Part shown: positions 1 through 8,723 of the stretch, piece by piece
Position numbering within the stretch: the stretch's first letter is position 1
Layout: each line of letters starts with the position of its first letter
Source of the DNA: Haladaptatus halobius
GTDB lineage: Archaea; Halobacteriota; Halobacteria; Halobacteriales; Haladaptataceae
DNA length: 64,000 nt
Reading direction: 5' to 3'
Assembly: GCF_020618475.1 (NCBI RefSeq)
Contig: NZ_CP085335.1
Span: 1,798,001-1,862,000, forward strand
The notes under the pieces: model-generated
What the model saw: the letters and a program-made list of their open reading frames with translations, nothing else
Databases searched by the model: none
Told to the model about the DNA's origin: nothing
Made by a program: the position numbers and the translations under genes

Positions 1-183
1 GGAGACGCAGGTCGTCGAGTTTCGGCTCGGCGACGACGTGTGCGCCATCGACATCGACCAAGTGGACAGCATCGTGGAAGTGAAGAAGGGCACGCGGATT
101 CCGCGCACGCCCGACTCCATCGAGGGCGTGATGGATCTCCGCGGCGAGACGACGGCCATCATCGACCCGAAAAAGTTCCTCTC
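1..183 (+). pseudogene. CheW-like gene, 5' part only (cut by window edge and by a rearrangement)
   Basis: Reading from base 2, the frame gives a CheW-type adaptor segment (key stretch [15 protein letters not shown], then [21 protein letters not shown]). It resembles the N-terminal half of the intact CheW at 2035-2445, sharing EGVMDLRG. CheW couples chemoreceptors to the CheA kinase. After about base 183 the frame becomes Ala/Ser-rich low-complexity sequence, which is the antisense of a transducer gene on the other strand, so CheW homology stops in mid-domain. The beginning lies outside the window. I infer a non-functional fragment left by recombination. Confidence 0.65.
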
Positions 184-1315
184 GGTCGCTTCGGCGACCT
201 CGGTCACGCCGGTCGCGGCCTCGTCAACCGCGTCGGCGATCTCTTCGAGCGCGATGAGAGCGTTGCCGATTTCGTCACCCGCGAGCTGAACCTGTTGGTT
301 CGACTCCTCGACAGCCACGACCATTTCGTTGGCCTGCGACTGAATATCTTCGATGCGACCCGCGATCTCCTCCGTGTGTTCGCGCGTCTTGTTTGCGAGT
401 TCTTTCACCTCGTCCGCGACGACTTCGAAGCCGCTTCCGGCGTCGCCTGCGCGGGCCGCCTCGATGTTCGCGTTCAGCGCGAGGAGGTTCATCTGGTCGA
501 CGACTTCGGCGATAACTTCGATAACACCCTCGATTTCGGTCATCTGTAATTCGAGTTCCGTCACCGTCTTCACGAGGCCGTCGCTCATCCTGATGACGAC
601 GTCGATTGCCTCGCGTGCACCTTCGCTGGAGTCGAGACCGCTGTCAGCGGCCGCCTTCGCCAGCTCCGCGGCGGATGCGACTTGGTCGCAACAGGCCGCG
701 ACCTCCTGCATTCTCGCACTGAAGTTCTCCATCTCGGTGGCGACGATAGAGAGCAGCGCCGACTGTTCGTCCACGCGCTCTTCGATGGTCTCCGCGGAAC
801 CGGACGCTCGGTCGACCGACTCGGCGAGTTCCTCCGCCTGTTCGTCGACGCGACGGGCGAGCAACTGGAACCGATCGTCCATGTCGTTGACCTGGTCGAC
901 GACGTTGACGAGGCGGTCGTCCACGACGCCGTACTCGTCCGCGAAGTCGGCACGCGCCGAGAGGTCTCCCTCGCGCATGGAGGTGAGCGTGTTCCGGAGT
1001 TCTTCCACCATCGCAGTCACGCTCTCGTGTCGGCGAACGTCCTCCGTCCGGTCGTTCACCGTCTCGACGACTGCGACGAGTTCGCCGTCGATAGAGCGGC
1101 TTCGCGGCGAACGCGATCTCCTGCTCTTCTCCGTCCGGCGTTACCATCGTACTCTCACCCCGGAACAGGAGGTGGTCTTCGTCGTCCCGTTCCACGCCGA
1201 ACTCGACGTGTGCGTTCTTCGCCGCTTCGACCATCGATTCGACCGCCGCACCGTACGTGGCGGCGTACGTCGCACTCGAAACCTCGGCAGCGGCGTGTTT
1301 ATACCCGAAACTCGG
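183..1315 (-). pseudogene. Halobacterial transducer (methyl-accepting chemotaxis protein) fragment, frameshifted and truncated at both ends
   Basis: Read on the minus strand, about 1310 to 1100 encodes a receptor segment starting SFGYKHAAAEV and containing [20 protein letters not shown]. The frame then breaks near 1095-1105. The next frame continues as a long coiled-coil signalling domain with the transducer tip [14 protein letters not shown] followed by [19 protein letters not shown] (about 430-500). The protein stops abruptly near 183, where antisense cheW sequence begins, so the C-terminal methylation helix is missing. There is no membrane segment or HAMP at the start. Such proteins signal through CheA/CheW, but this copy lacks both ends and has a frameshift, so it is very probably dead. 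Confidence 0.75.
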
Positions 1316-1523
1316 TGTTTCTGATGCTCTCGAAATCGAGCAGGAACGCACTGACGGTCGTCGCGAGCGACGCCGCGACGACGAAGGTGAACCCGACCGA
1401 GAGATGAAAGAGGGCTGGCTGGGAGGTTCGACGGTAGGTACGCACGGCGAACTCCACCATCGAAAGCCCGGCTACCGTGAGGGAGAGACTGAAAACGGTG
1501 TAAAGTAGTTCCGTCGGCTGCAT
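1299..1523 (-). pseudogene. Small haloarchaeal membrane protein (DUF7521-like), C-terminally truncated
   Basis: The 74-residue frame has two hydrophobic helices (LLYTVFSLSLTVAGLSMVEFAV and a second around VGFTFVVAASLATTVSAFLL). This is the pattern of the small membrane proteins commonly encoded just after ArsR-type regulators in haloarchaea. Its start lies one base after the stop of the upstream regulator, so they form one operon. Family members usually carry a third hydrophobic segment. Here the sequence ends soon after FESIRNT, exactly where the transducer fragment begins (about 1313), so the last helix has been replaced. Truncation is inferred, and the shortened product might still be made. 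Confidence 0.5.
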
Positions 1524-1524
1524 G

Positions 1525-1866
1525 TCACTGCGTGTCCTTCAGATCGCGCCAAACGTTGACCAGCGAGTTCTCGACTTCGGGACGCTCTTCGAGCGACACC
1601 TCCAGACCGTCGCTACGGAACGTTATCGCAACGCTGTCGATGTCGCGCCGGTACACTTTGGTTCGACGCCCCTCGTTAGAGAACTCGCGGCCGGTCAGTT
1701 TGAGCAGGTTCGCCTCCGTCAGTTCCTCTATCCTCCGATAGCTGGTCGCTATCGGGATGCCGAGCTCGTCGCTCAACTCCTGGGCGGACTTCGGCTCGTG
1801 TGTCGCGTCGAGTATCTCGGCGTTGTACTTGTTGCCAAGCACCCGGAGCAGTTCCACAGACCCCAT
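1525..1866 (-). CDS. ArsR-family winged-helix transcriptional regulator
   Basis: This is a 113-residue protein with a typical haloarchaeal winged helix at residues about 8-75: LLRVLGNKYNAEILDAT, then SAQELSDELGIPIATSYRRIEEL as the recognition helix region, then a wing with VYRRDID. No membrane segment or metal-binding cysteines are visible, so the signal is unknown. The ATG at 1866 is supported by a TATA element 25 bases upstream, which implies a leaderless transcript. It is co-transcribed with the truncated small membrane gene, whose intact relatives probably sense or anchor the regulator. The pairing suggests local autoregulation. Confidence 0.8.
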   Translation of the reverse strand: MGSVELLRVLGNKYNAEILDATHEPKSAQELSDELGIPIATSYRRIEELTEANLLKLTGREFSNEGRRTKVYRRDIDSVAITFRSDGLEVSLEERPEVENSLVNVWRDLKDTQ

Positions 1867-1891
1867 CGGTTATCGACTTTGATAACACGAC

Positions 1892-1899
1892 CATAAAAA
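1892..1899 (-). promoter_or_regulatory. TATA box of the ArsR regulator
   Basis: On the minus strand the sequence reads CTTTTTATGG, about 25 bases before the ATG at 1866. This is the usual spacing for a leaderless haloarchaeal transcript. Confidence 0.5.
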
Positions 1900-2034
1900 G
1901 ATATCGTACCGGTGTTCCACGGAACTTACGACGGGAATATTCGAACGGTAGACAGTATCTCCGAGGTAGCGAGCGAGGAGAAAAGTAGAGTGTCCGGCGG
2001 AACAGTAAAGTGGAAATCCGGAAGAGAGAGGATA

Positions 2035-2445
2035 ATGTCAGAAAACGTTTCGGAATTGCAGGTCTTGATCTTCCGACTCGAGAGCAAACAGTACTGCGTC
2101 GACATCGTGCACAACGACGAGATCGTCGACCGCGGCGAACTGACGAAACTCCCCGACTCGAAACCGCACGTCGAAGGCGTGATGGATCTCCGCGGCACGA
2201 CGACGACCATCGTCAACCCGAAGACGGTGCTCGGATTGGACGATTCGGGGACGGGCACCCGCGTCATCGTCTTCGAGACGGAAGACCAGCGGAGCATCGG
2301 TTGGCTCATCGACGAAGTGAATCAAGTCGTCGCCCTGAACGACGCCGACGTGGACGAGTCCGTCGAGAGCGAGTCGGTTCACGGCGTCGTTCGACAGGAC
2401 GACGAGTTCGTCGTCTGGGTCAAGCCGTCGGCCATCAATGTCTGA
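2035..2445 (+). CDS. cheW: Chemotaxis adaptor protein CheW
   Basis: This 136-residue protein matches single-domain CheW length. The N-terminal beta strands (LQVLIFRLESKQYCVDI), the conserved [17 protein letters not shown] turn at about residues 46-62 and the second barrel (TRVIVFETEDQRSIGWLID) are all present. CheW bridges transducers to the histidine kinase CheA under the membrane. The ATG at 2035 is preceded by a purine-rich ribosome-binding-like stretch (gagagagg). It is a paralogue of the broken cheW fragment at the left edge. A perfect 10-bp stem-loop lies 25 bases after the stop. No other intact chemotaxis gene is next to it. Confidence 0.85.
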   Translation: MSENVSELQVLIFRLESKQYCVDIVHNDEIVDRGELTKLPDSKPHVEGVMDLRGTTTTIVNPKTVLGLDDSGTGTRVIVFETEDQRSIGWLIDEVNQVVALNDADVDESVESESVHGVVRQDDEFVVWVKPSAINV

Positions 2446-2470
2446 CGGTGCGCGCCAGCGCGACGCGGAC

Positions 2471-2501
2471 GAGCGATTCGACATCGAACCTCGAATCGCT
2501 C
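2471..2501 (+). terminator. Stem-loop downstream of cheW
   Basis: A perfect 10-bp inverted repeat (gagcgattcg / cgaatcgctc) with an 11-base loop starts 25 bases after the cheW stop. It is followed by a short T-rich stretch (ccttttcg). It is a candidate terminator or 3' end stabiliser. Confidence 0.45.
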
Positions 2502-2764
2502 GCCACGACCGCTCCTTTTCGTCGTGCTGCGACGGCGGAGAATCGTAGGACGAAAGTCGAGAGTAATCGATAATACGGCGCCGAGACGGACACCTGCTCT
2601 CTTTCCGACTTCTCGATTCGAAAGTAACCATTTCGTACGAGCCTATTACCGGAGATTGACGAAACGTGGCGACTGAATGGCCGAGATGGCATTTTCGCGG
2701 TCGGGGACGGGTATGTGAGCCATAGCCCACCCTAGGTGAGTCCTTCACCGAGTTCAGTGAGTGT

Positions 2765-2773
2765 ATAACAAAG
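2765..2773 (+). promoter_or_regulatory. ATAACAAAG motif upstream of glmS
   Basis: Exact copy on the glmS coding strand, 204 bases before the start codon. If it acts as a core promoter, the glmS mRNA has a leader of roughly 175 bases. Confidence 0.55.
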
Positions 2774-2859
2774 AGGGGTTCGGGGGATTCATAAATACAG
2801 TTCAGCCCTCGATAACGACTCTATCGAGGTGCCCAGGACACGGTGGAGGCGAGTTACCT

Positions 2860-2946
2860 ATGAGATTCCCGAACGTTAGGCGAATATTAGACAGTGGTTG
2901 CAACGAACGTCAGAACGAACGTCATCTATCGCACTCGTGTCAATGA
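2860..2946 (+). other. Possible upstream ORF in the glmS leader
   Basis: ATG at 2860 is preceded at good spacing by GGAGG (2844-2848) and encodes 28 residues (MRFPNVRRILDSGC...), ending TGA at 2946. It could be translated and influence glmS. The composition is basic and no homology is recognised. It is speculative. Confidence 0.2.
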
Positions 2947-2977
2947 ATGCCAACGTCATTCGGGAGGCATCCCACTA

Positions 2978-4798
2978 ATGTGTGGCATCATCGCCCGAGT
3001 CGGGGAGACGGACGACGCCGTGGACGAGTTACTCGTTGGTCTCGAGAATCTCGAGTATCGCGGGTACGACTCGGCCGGACTCGCGGTGAAGAACGGGAGC
3101 GGGCCGACGGTGTTCAAGCGCGAAGGCCAAATTTCGCGCCTCAAAGACCTGCTCGCGGATGAAGTTCCCGCCGGGGAGCTCGGAATCGGCCACACCCGCT
3201 GGAGCACGCACGGTCCGCCGACCGACGAGAATGCCCACCCGCACACGGGCTGCTCCGAGCGAGTCGCGGTCGTCCACAACGGGATCATCGAGAACTACGA
3301 GTCGCTCCGGACGGAACTTCGCCAGCGCGGACACGAGTTCGAGAGCGACACCGACACCGAAGTCATTCCGCACTTGGTGGAAGAACACCTCGCTAGCGGC
3401 GCGACACCCGAGGAAGCGTTCCGCATGACGGTTCGTCGCCTCTCGGGGAGCTATGCCGTGGCGATGCTAGTCGACGAGAGCGACGCCATCTACGCGACGC
3501 GCTCCGGGTCACCGCTCGTCGTCGGCGTTCGAGACGGGAAGTATTTCCTCGCCAGCGACGTACCCGCCTTCTTGGATTTCACCGACGAGGTCATCTACCT
3601 CGACGACGGCGACGTGGTCGTCGTCAGACCGGGGAAACACGAGATAACGAATCTCGAAGGTCGGTCGGTCGAACGTCAGACGAAGACGGTCGATTGGAAC
3701 CCGGAGGACGCGGGGAAGGGTGGTTACGACCACTACATGCTCAAAGAGATCCACGAACAGCCGACCTCCCTCCGCCAGACGCTTCGCGGTCGCGCAGACC
3801 CGGTGACGGGCGACATCACCCTCGAAGATTTCCCGTCGGGAACCTTCGACGGCGTCCGGCGCGTGCAACTCGTCGCCTGCGGGACGTCGTATCACGCCGG
3901 ACTCGTCGGCAATCAGTTCCTCGGGAGTCGCGGCGTTCCCGCGCAGACGTTCCTCGCCAGCGAGTACGCGGTGTCGCCACCGCCGGTCGACGACAGCACG
4001 CTCGTCGTCGGCGTCACGCAGAGCGGCGAGACGGCGGACACGCTCTCGGCCCTCAGACGGGCGAACGCAGCCGGAGCGCGGACGCTCGCGGTGACGAACG
4101 TCGTCGGCTCGACCGCGGCGAGGGAGTGTGACGACGCGCTGTTCATCCGCGCCGGCCCCGAAATCGGTGTCGCCGCCACCAAGACGTTCTCCTCGCAGGT
4201 CGTCTCGCTCTCCCTGCTCGGCGAGCGAATCGTCCGGGACACGACCGGCCACAGGAGCGACGACGTGGAGTCGGTACTGTCCGCCCTCTCCGACCTTCCG
4301 GATAACGTCCAGCGGATACTGGACTACACGAAAGCCCATCGAATCGCCAAACGCTACCGCGACAGCGAAGCGTACTTCTTCATCGGTCGCGGTTCGGCCT
4401 TCCCGGTCGCACTGGAAGGCGCACTGAAGTTCAAGGAGATATCCTACGAGCACGCTGAGGGGTTCGCGGCGGGCGAGCTGAAACACGGTCCACTGGCGCT
4501 GGTAACTCCCACAACTCCGGTGTTCGCGGTGTTCAACGGTCGCAACGACGAGAAGACGTTGAGCAATGTCAAGGAAGTCGAAGCTCGCGGTGCGCCGGTC
4601 GTCGCGGTGGCGAGCGACGAGAACGAAGCGGTCGCCCAGTACGCCGACGACGTGCTGACGATTCCGGACACCCATCCCGACGCGGCGGGCGTCCTCGCCA
4701 ACGTCCAACTCCAGTTGCTCTCGTACCACGCTGCAGAACTACTCGACCGACCTATCGACAAGCCGCGCAATCTGGCGAAGAGCGTGACCGTCGAATGA
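2978..4798 (+). CDS. glmS: Glutamine--fructose-6-phosphate aminotransferase (isomerizing)
   Basis: GlmS converts fructose-6-phosphate and glutamine to glucosamine-6-phosphate, the entry to UDP-GlcNAc and all amino sugars. The 606 residues match the family. The N-terminal Ntn glutaminase domain (about 1-220) has the nucleophile Cys2 in MCGIIARVG, HTRWSTHG at 72-79 and NGIIENY. Two SIS isomerase domains follow (about 280-420 and 450-600), with GTSYHAG, TQSGETADT and the C-terminal KPRNLAKSVTVE. The start is fixed by the requirement for Cys at position 2, and GGGAGG lies 10 bases upstream. A longer in-frame extension would bury the nucleophile. It heads the surface-glycan region, and a hairpin follows the stop. 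Confidence 0.95.
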   Translation: MCGIIARVGETDDAVDELLVGLENLEYRGYDSAGLAVKNGSGPTVFKREGQISRLKDLLADEVPAGELGIGHTRWSTHGPPTDENAHPHTGCSERVAVVHNGIIENYESLRTELRQRGHEFESDTDTEVIPHLVEEHLASGATPEEAFRMTVRRLSGSYAVAMLVDESDAIYATRSGSPLVVGVRDGKYFLASDVPAFLDFTDEVIYLDDGDVVVVRPGKHEITNLEGRSVERQTKTVDWNPEDAGKGGYDHYMLKEIHEQPTSLRQTLRGRADPVTGDITLEDFPSGTFDGVRRVQLVACGTSYHAGLVGNQFLGSRGVPAQTFLASEYAVSPPPVDDSTLVVGVTQSGETADTLSALRRANAAGARTLAVTNVVGSTAARECDDALFIRAGPEIGVAATKTFSSQVVSLSLLGERIVRDTTGHRSDDVESVLSALSDLPDNVQRILDYTKAHRIAKRYRDSEAYFFIGRGSAFPVALEGALKFKEISYEHAEGFAAGELKHGPLALVTPTTPVFAVFNGRNDEKTLSNVKEVEARGAPVVAVASDENEAVAQYADDVLTIPDTHPDAAGVLANVQLQLLSYHAAELLDRPIDKPRNLAKSVTVE

Positions 4799-4800
4799 AT

Positions 4801-4829
4801 CGGGCGGGTAAGCCACGATTACCCACCCG
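4801..4829 (+). terminator. Stem-loop after glmS
   Basis: An 11-base inverted repeat (cgggcgggtaa / ttacccacccg, one mismatch) with a 7-base loop begins two bases after the glmS stop codon. It is a plausible terminator or attenuator before the deacetylase gene. Confidence 0.4.
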
Positions 4830-4884
4830 AACCGAACTGAACGGTCGGCGCGGTTTAATCGCACTCCGCTACCAGTTCTGATAG

Positions 4885-5844
4885 ATGAACGCCGTCGTAC
4901 TCTCGTTGGACGCCGAGCTCGCTTGGGGGTACCACGACCTGCCGACGGTGCCCGACCACGTCGAGAGCGCCCGCACCTCGTGGTCACGACTGCTCGCGCT
5001 CTTCGACGAGTACAACGTTCCTGCCACGTGGGCCGTCGTCGGCCACCTCTTCCTCAACTCGTGCGACGGCGAACACGCTGGTCACGCGACCCTGACTGAC
5101 GACTGGTTCGCCCGCGACCCCGGCGGCGTCGCGGAGCGCTCGCCACTCTGGTTCGGCGATGGAATCGTCGACACCATCGCCGACGCGAAGGCGAACCACG
5201 AAATCGGCTGTCACACCTTCTCGCACGTCGAATTCGGCGATGAGCGAACGACCCGCGAGGTGGCGGTGGACGAGACCCGCGCCAGCCTCGAAATCGCGGA
5301 CGATGCCGGACACTCCCTCGAATCGTTCGTCTTCCCGCGGAACAACGTCGGCCATCGGGACGTGCTCGCCGCCTACGGCTTCACCTGTTATCGCGGGACG
5401 CGCCCGGAACTCTGGTACGATGGGGGACGGTTCAAATCGCTAGCGAAGGTCATCGACCTGACCGTGAGCAAGACGGGACCGCCGCTGATCGAACCGGAAG
5501 TGGACGAGTACGGGCTGGTGAACGTTCCGGCCTCGATGTTCCTGTTCGGCTACGAAGGCCGGGTGCGGACGATGACCAAGAGCGTCTGGGATGACCCGCT
5601 CATCCGGGCGTCGAAGCGCGGCATCGACCGCGCCGCCGACGCCAGCGACGGCATCTTCCACCTCTGGATGCACCCAAACAACTTCACCGAGGAGCGCGAC
5701 TTCGAGCGACTGCGGGTCGTGCTTGAACACCTCGCTAAACGGCGAGACGAGGCCCGGCTCCAGGTTCGAACGATGGGCTCTGTGGCCGCCGAAATCAAGG
5801 GAACTGATCCCGCGACGAAACGAACTCCCATCGGACCGAGATAA
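4885..5844 (+). CDS. Polysaccharide deacetylase (NodB-homology) family protein
   Basis: This 319-residue protein of the carbohydrate esterase 4 type removes N-acetyl groups from sugars or glycans using a bound metal. Motif 1 is seen as LSLDAELAW with Asp9. The metal-binding HTFSH (about residues 110-114) is intact. FVFPRN and FHLWMHPNNF correspond to later catalytic motifs. There is no signal peptide, so it probably acts in the cytoplasm on a nucleotide- or lipid-linked sugar. It lies 86 bases after glmS, with a hairpin between, and lacks an ATAACAAAG motif of its own, so it may be read through from glmS. The substrate is not predictable. Confidence 0.8.
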   Translation: MNAVVLSLDAELAWGYHDLPTVPDHVESARTSWSRLLALFDEYNVPATWAVVGHLFLNSCDGEHAGHATLTDDWFARDPGGVAERSPLWFGDGIVDTIADAKANHEIGCHTFSHVEFGDERTTREVAVDETRASLEIADDAGHSLESFVFPRNNVGHRDVLAAYGFTCYRGTRPELWYDGGRFKSLAKVIDLTVSKTGPPLIEPEVDEYGLVNVPASMFLFGYEGRVRTMTKSVWDDPLIRASKRGIDRAADASDGIFHLWMHPNNFTEERDFERLRVVLEHLAKRRDEARLQVRTMGSVAAEIKGTDPATKRTPIGPR

Positions 5845-6012
5845 GCGAACGTCTTCGCGTAGCGACCCCACGAGTCAGCGACTGCGAAGCCGAGACTATT
5901 CTGCCTTCCCATCGTTTCGGACGCGACTGAGCGAACCCTTCGCGGTTTCAATCGACACCGCCAGCCTCGGGCTACGAACGGTAACCCTAGCCAGATGCCT
6001 CGCAATCAGCCC

Positions 6013-6021
6013 ATAACAAAG
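6013..6021 (+). promoter_or_regulatory. ATAACAAAG motif upstream of the AP-superfamily/epimerase operon
   Basis: Exact copy on the coding strand, 62 bases before the ATG at 6084 and 14 bases before an alternative in-frame GTG at 6036. No conventional TATA box is evident between motif and gene. Confidence 0.6.
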
Positions 6022-6083
6022 CGAATCCCGGTGGTGTGACGGAACAGAGCCACGGGCAGGCGGTCTGCCCCGGCGAGTTAACT

Positions 6084-7670
6084 ATGTCGATGGAAACTTC
6101 GAGTCCGGAGAGGGCGTTCGTCCTCGGATTAGACGGCGTCCCATGGGATCTGATCCGACGGTGGACAAGGAAGGGACAATTACCGAACTTCGCTCGGTTG
6201 GTCGAAGAGGGGGCCGCCGGGCCGCTTTCGAGCACTACCCCGGACGCCACGCCGCTGGCGTGGCCGACGATCGCCACGGGGGTCTGGCCCGACAAGCACG
6301 GATTGTACGGCTTCCAGCACCTCGAACCGGGCTACACCCACCGGATGAACACCAGCGCCGACGTTCGCAGACCCGAACTCTGGGATATCGTCTCGCCTGC
6401 AGTGGTCGGCAACGTCCCGATGACCTACCCCGCCGACAACATCGACGGGACGCTCGTCACCGGGATGATGACCCCGGAGATGGACGACCACTTCACCCAC
6501 CCGCCCGAGTTCGCCGCGGAGATAGCCGAGGAGATTCCAGACTATCAAATCGGTTTGTCGTGGGACGAGTTCCGCGACCGACCGGACGAATTCCGCGAGG
6601 AGCTGTCATCCCTGCTCACAACCCGCCGGACGCTAATGCGTCGTCTGATGGCCGAGGACTGGCGACTCTTCTTCTTCGTCTACACCGCGCCCGACCGACT
6701 CCAACACCTCATCTGGGAGGACGACGTGCTCCTCGAACACTACCGCGAGCTGGACGACGTGCTCGGCGAGGTGCTGGAACACGTCGAATCCCGCGATGCC
6801 ACCCTCTTCGTCGTCTCCGACCACGGCTTCGGCCCTATTTCGACGTTCGTCTTCGTCAACAGTCTGCTCGAACGCGAGGGACTCCTGCACCGAAAAGGGG
6901 GAGACGGCACGCGGGAGGCGCTCGCTCGATTCGGACTGACGAAAGACCGTGTCCAGGGAATCCTCTCCCGGCTCGGCGTGAGCGAGAAATCCCTCGTCGA
7001 ACACCTGCCTCGCTCCGTCGTCGATTCCGTCGCCGCGCAGGTTCCCGGCGACCACAGCCTCTACGACGTGGATTTCGAGGAGACCGTGGCGTTCGTCCAC
7101 GGCGAGGGGAGCGTCTACGTGAACGATACGATGCGATTCGACCCCGGCGTCGTCGCGCCGGAGGACGTGCCCGCGCTCAAGAACGACCTCCGGTCGCTGT
7201 TCGAGGGAGTGACCGACCCCGACACCGAAGACCGCGCCCTCAACGTGTACGACGGCGACCAACTGTTCCCGACCGACCCTCGGTCGCCCGATCTCGTCGT
7301 CAAGGGCCGAGGCGAGTACGAGACGGGGAACGCGCTGACTCGAAACGTGTTCGCCGACAGCGGGAGCAAGGTCGCCAGCCACCGACCCGAGGGTATCTTC
7401 CTCGCGTGGGGGCCGAGCATCGAAGCCGAGACGATGCCGACCGACGCAAGCGTCGCCGACGTGACGCCGACCGTTCTCCACGCGCTGGACGAGGCCGTGC
7501 CGTCGGACGCCGACGGGAGGGTGCTGAAGGAGATATTCCACGACGGATCGAAACCGGGGAGACGGGCCGTCTCCCAGCGCGAATACAGCGAGTCGGGCAG
7601 TCCCGCGTCGGTCGAGGCCGACTTCGACGACGTGGAAGACCGACTCCGCGGGTTGGGGTACATGGAATGA
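6084..7670 (+). CDS. Alkaline-phosphatase-superfamily protein (type I phosphodiesterase/nucleotide pyrophosphatase type)
   Basis: These 528 residues have the alkaline phosphatase core. AFVLGLDGVPWDL near the N-terminus supplies the first metal-ligand Asp. Next comes the nucleophile region TPLAWPTIATGVWPDKHG and later VVSDHGFGP with the metal-binding Asp-His. Members hydrolyse or transfer phosphate esters, and in glycan clusters they are often placed next to nucleotide-sugar genes. There is no clear signal peptide or membrane helix. ATG at 6084 is chosen, and an in-frame GTG at 6036 is also possible. The stop overlaps the next start (ATGA), so it is coupled to the epimerase. It is paralogous to the gene at 28626. 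The exact reaction is unknown. Confidence 0.8.
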   Translation: MSMETSSPERAFVLGLDGVPWDLIRRWTRKGQLPNFARLVEEGAAGPLSSTTPDATPLAWPTIATGVWPDKHGLYGFQHLEPGYTHRMNTSADVRRPELWDIVSPAVVGNVPMTYPADNIDGTLVTGMMTPEMDDHFTHPPEFAAEIAEEIPDYQIGLSWDEFRDRPDEFREELSSLLTTRRTLMRRLMAEDWRLFFFVYTAPDRLQHLIWEDDVLLEHYRELDDVLGEVLEHVESRDATLFVVSDHGFGPISTFVFVNSLLEREGLLHRKGGDGTREALARFGLTKDRVQGILSRLGVSEKSLVEHLPRSVVDSVAAQVPGDHSLYDVDFEETVAFVHGEGSVYVNDTMRFDPGVVAPEDVPALKNDLRSLFEGVTDPDTEDRALNVYDGDQLFPTDPRSPDLVVKGRGEYETGNALTRNVFADSGSKVASHRPEGIFLAWGPSIEAETMPTDASVADVTPTVLHALDEAVPSDADGRVLKEIFHDGSKPGRRAVSQREYSESGSPASVEADFDDVEDRLRGLGYME

Positions 7671-8623
7671 GCGGGCCGACCAGCGCGCGGAGCGTCGCGA
7701 CGACCCCCGCACCGACCGGTAAGACCGTGCTCGTGACCGGCGGCGCGGGGTTCGTCGGAAGCCACCTCGCCGCGGCGCTGGCCAAGGAGAACGACGTTCG
7801 CATCCTCGACGACTTCTCGTCTGGAAAACGAGAAAATCTTCCGGAGGCAACGACGCTCGTGGAAGGCGACGTGCGCGACCCGAACGCGGTTCGGGAGGCA
7901 ATGGACGGCGTCGACCTCGTCTTCCACGAGGCCGCCATGGTCAGCGTCGAGCGCTCGGTCGAACGTCCGCTTCGAAGCCACGCCGTCACGACCGACGGGT
8001 CGCTCGTCGTCCTCAACCGCGCGCGCCGGGAGGACGCCCGAGTCGTTCTTGCGTCCAGCGCCGCGGTGTACGGTCATCCCGATTCCGTGCCGGTCTCGGA
8101 GTCGGAGCGCAAGCGGCCGACCTCTCCCTACGGCATCGACAAACTGACCGCGGACCTCTACGCACGGCAATTCTGCGACCTCTACGGGTTGGAGACGGTC
8201 GTCCTTCGGTACTTCAATATCTACGGCTCGCGCCAAAACCCCGAATACAGCGCCGTCGTCCGGGTGTTTCTCGACCAAGCCCGCCGTGGCGACCCCATCA
8301 CGATAGAAGGTGACGGGACGCAGACGCGGGATTTCGTCCACGTCTCGGACGTGGTGCAGGCGAACCTCAGCGCCGCGACGACCGACCGAACGGGCGAGGC
8401 GTTCAACATCGGCACCGGCGAGAGCGTCCCGATCCGCGAACTGGCGGAGACGGTGCGCGACGTGACCGACTCGGACTCCGACATCGTCCACACCGACCCC
8501 CGCCCCGGCGACATCGACCACAGCAGGGCGGACGTGAGCCGAGCGCGGGAGGCGCTGGGCTACGAACCCACCGTCTCGCTGTCCGAGGGACTCGCCTCCC
8601 TCGTCCGCGAAATCACGGCCTGA
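7667..8623 (+). CDS. NAD-dependent epimerase/dehydratase (UDP-glucose 4-epimerase-like, extended SDR)
   Basis: This 318-residue extended short-chain dehydrogenase has an NAD-binding glycine motif TGGAGFVGSHL at about 22-32. LASSAAVYG carries the catalytic Ser, and YGIDK carries the Tyr and Lys at about 162-166. LRYFNIYGSRQNPEY and GDGTQTRDFVHVSDV are typical of UDP-hexose 4-epimerases and related nucleotide-sugar enzymes. It is cytoplasmic and interconverts or dehydrates a nucleotide-activated sugar for glycan assembly. Its start overlaps the stop of the AP-superfamily gene by four bases. The N-terminal 18 residues are unstructured. The exact sugar specificity cannot be read from the sequence. 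Confidence 0.88.
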   Translation: MSGPTSARSVATTPAPTGKTVLVTGGAGFVGSHLAAALAKENDVRILDDFSSGKRENLPEATTLVEGDVRDPNAVREAMDGVDLVFHEAAMVSVERSVERPLRSHAVTTDGSLVVLNRARREDARVVLASSAAVYGHPDSVPVSESERKRPTSPYGIDKLTADLYARQFCDLYGLETVVLRYFNIYGSRQNPEYSAVVRVFLDQARRGDPITIEGDGTQTRDFVHVSDVVQANLSAATTDRTGEAFNIGTGESVPIRELAETVRDVTDSDSDIVHTDPRPGDIDHSRADVSRAREALGYEPTVSLSEGLASLVREITA

Positions 8624-8688
8624 AATAGGTCGGGTACGTTCGTCACGGTGTCCCACGAAGTGACCGATGTCGTCGCTTCAGGCGGCCC

Positions 8689-8697
8689 ATAACAAAG
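8689..8697 (+). promoter_or_regulatory. ATAACAAAG motif upstream of the tRNA-like gene
   Basis: Exact copy on the same strand as the tRNA-like gene, ending 26 bases before its 5' end. This is the position of a core promoter element. Confidence 0.6.
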
Positions 8698-8723
8698 GTA
8701 CTCCCCGCCTTCTGAGGAAACGA

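Larger units (their letters stand above)
2446..2977. other. Intergenic region between cheW and glmS
   Basis: This 530-base gap holds the stem-loop at 2471-2501, the ATAACAAAG motif at 2765-2773 and a possible 28-codon upstream reading frame at 2860-2946. That frame starts with ATG after a GGAGG and stops 31 bases before the glmS start. No recognisable protein gene is seen in the rest. Confidence 0.5.

Noticed and set aside
2894..2977. 28-residue N-terminal extension of GlmS from an upstream start
   Set aside because: The glutaminase nucleophile must be Cys2, so translation must begin at the ATG at 2978.
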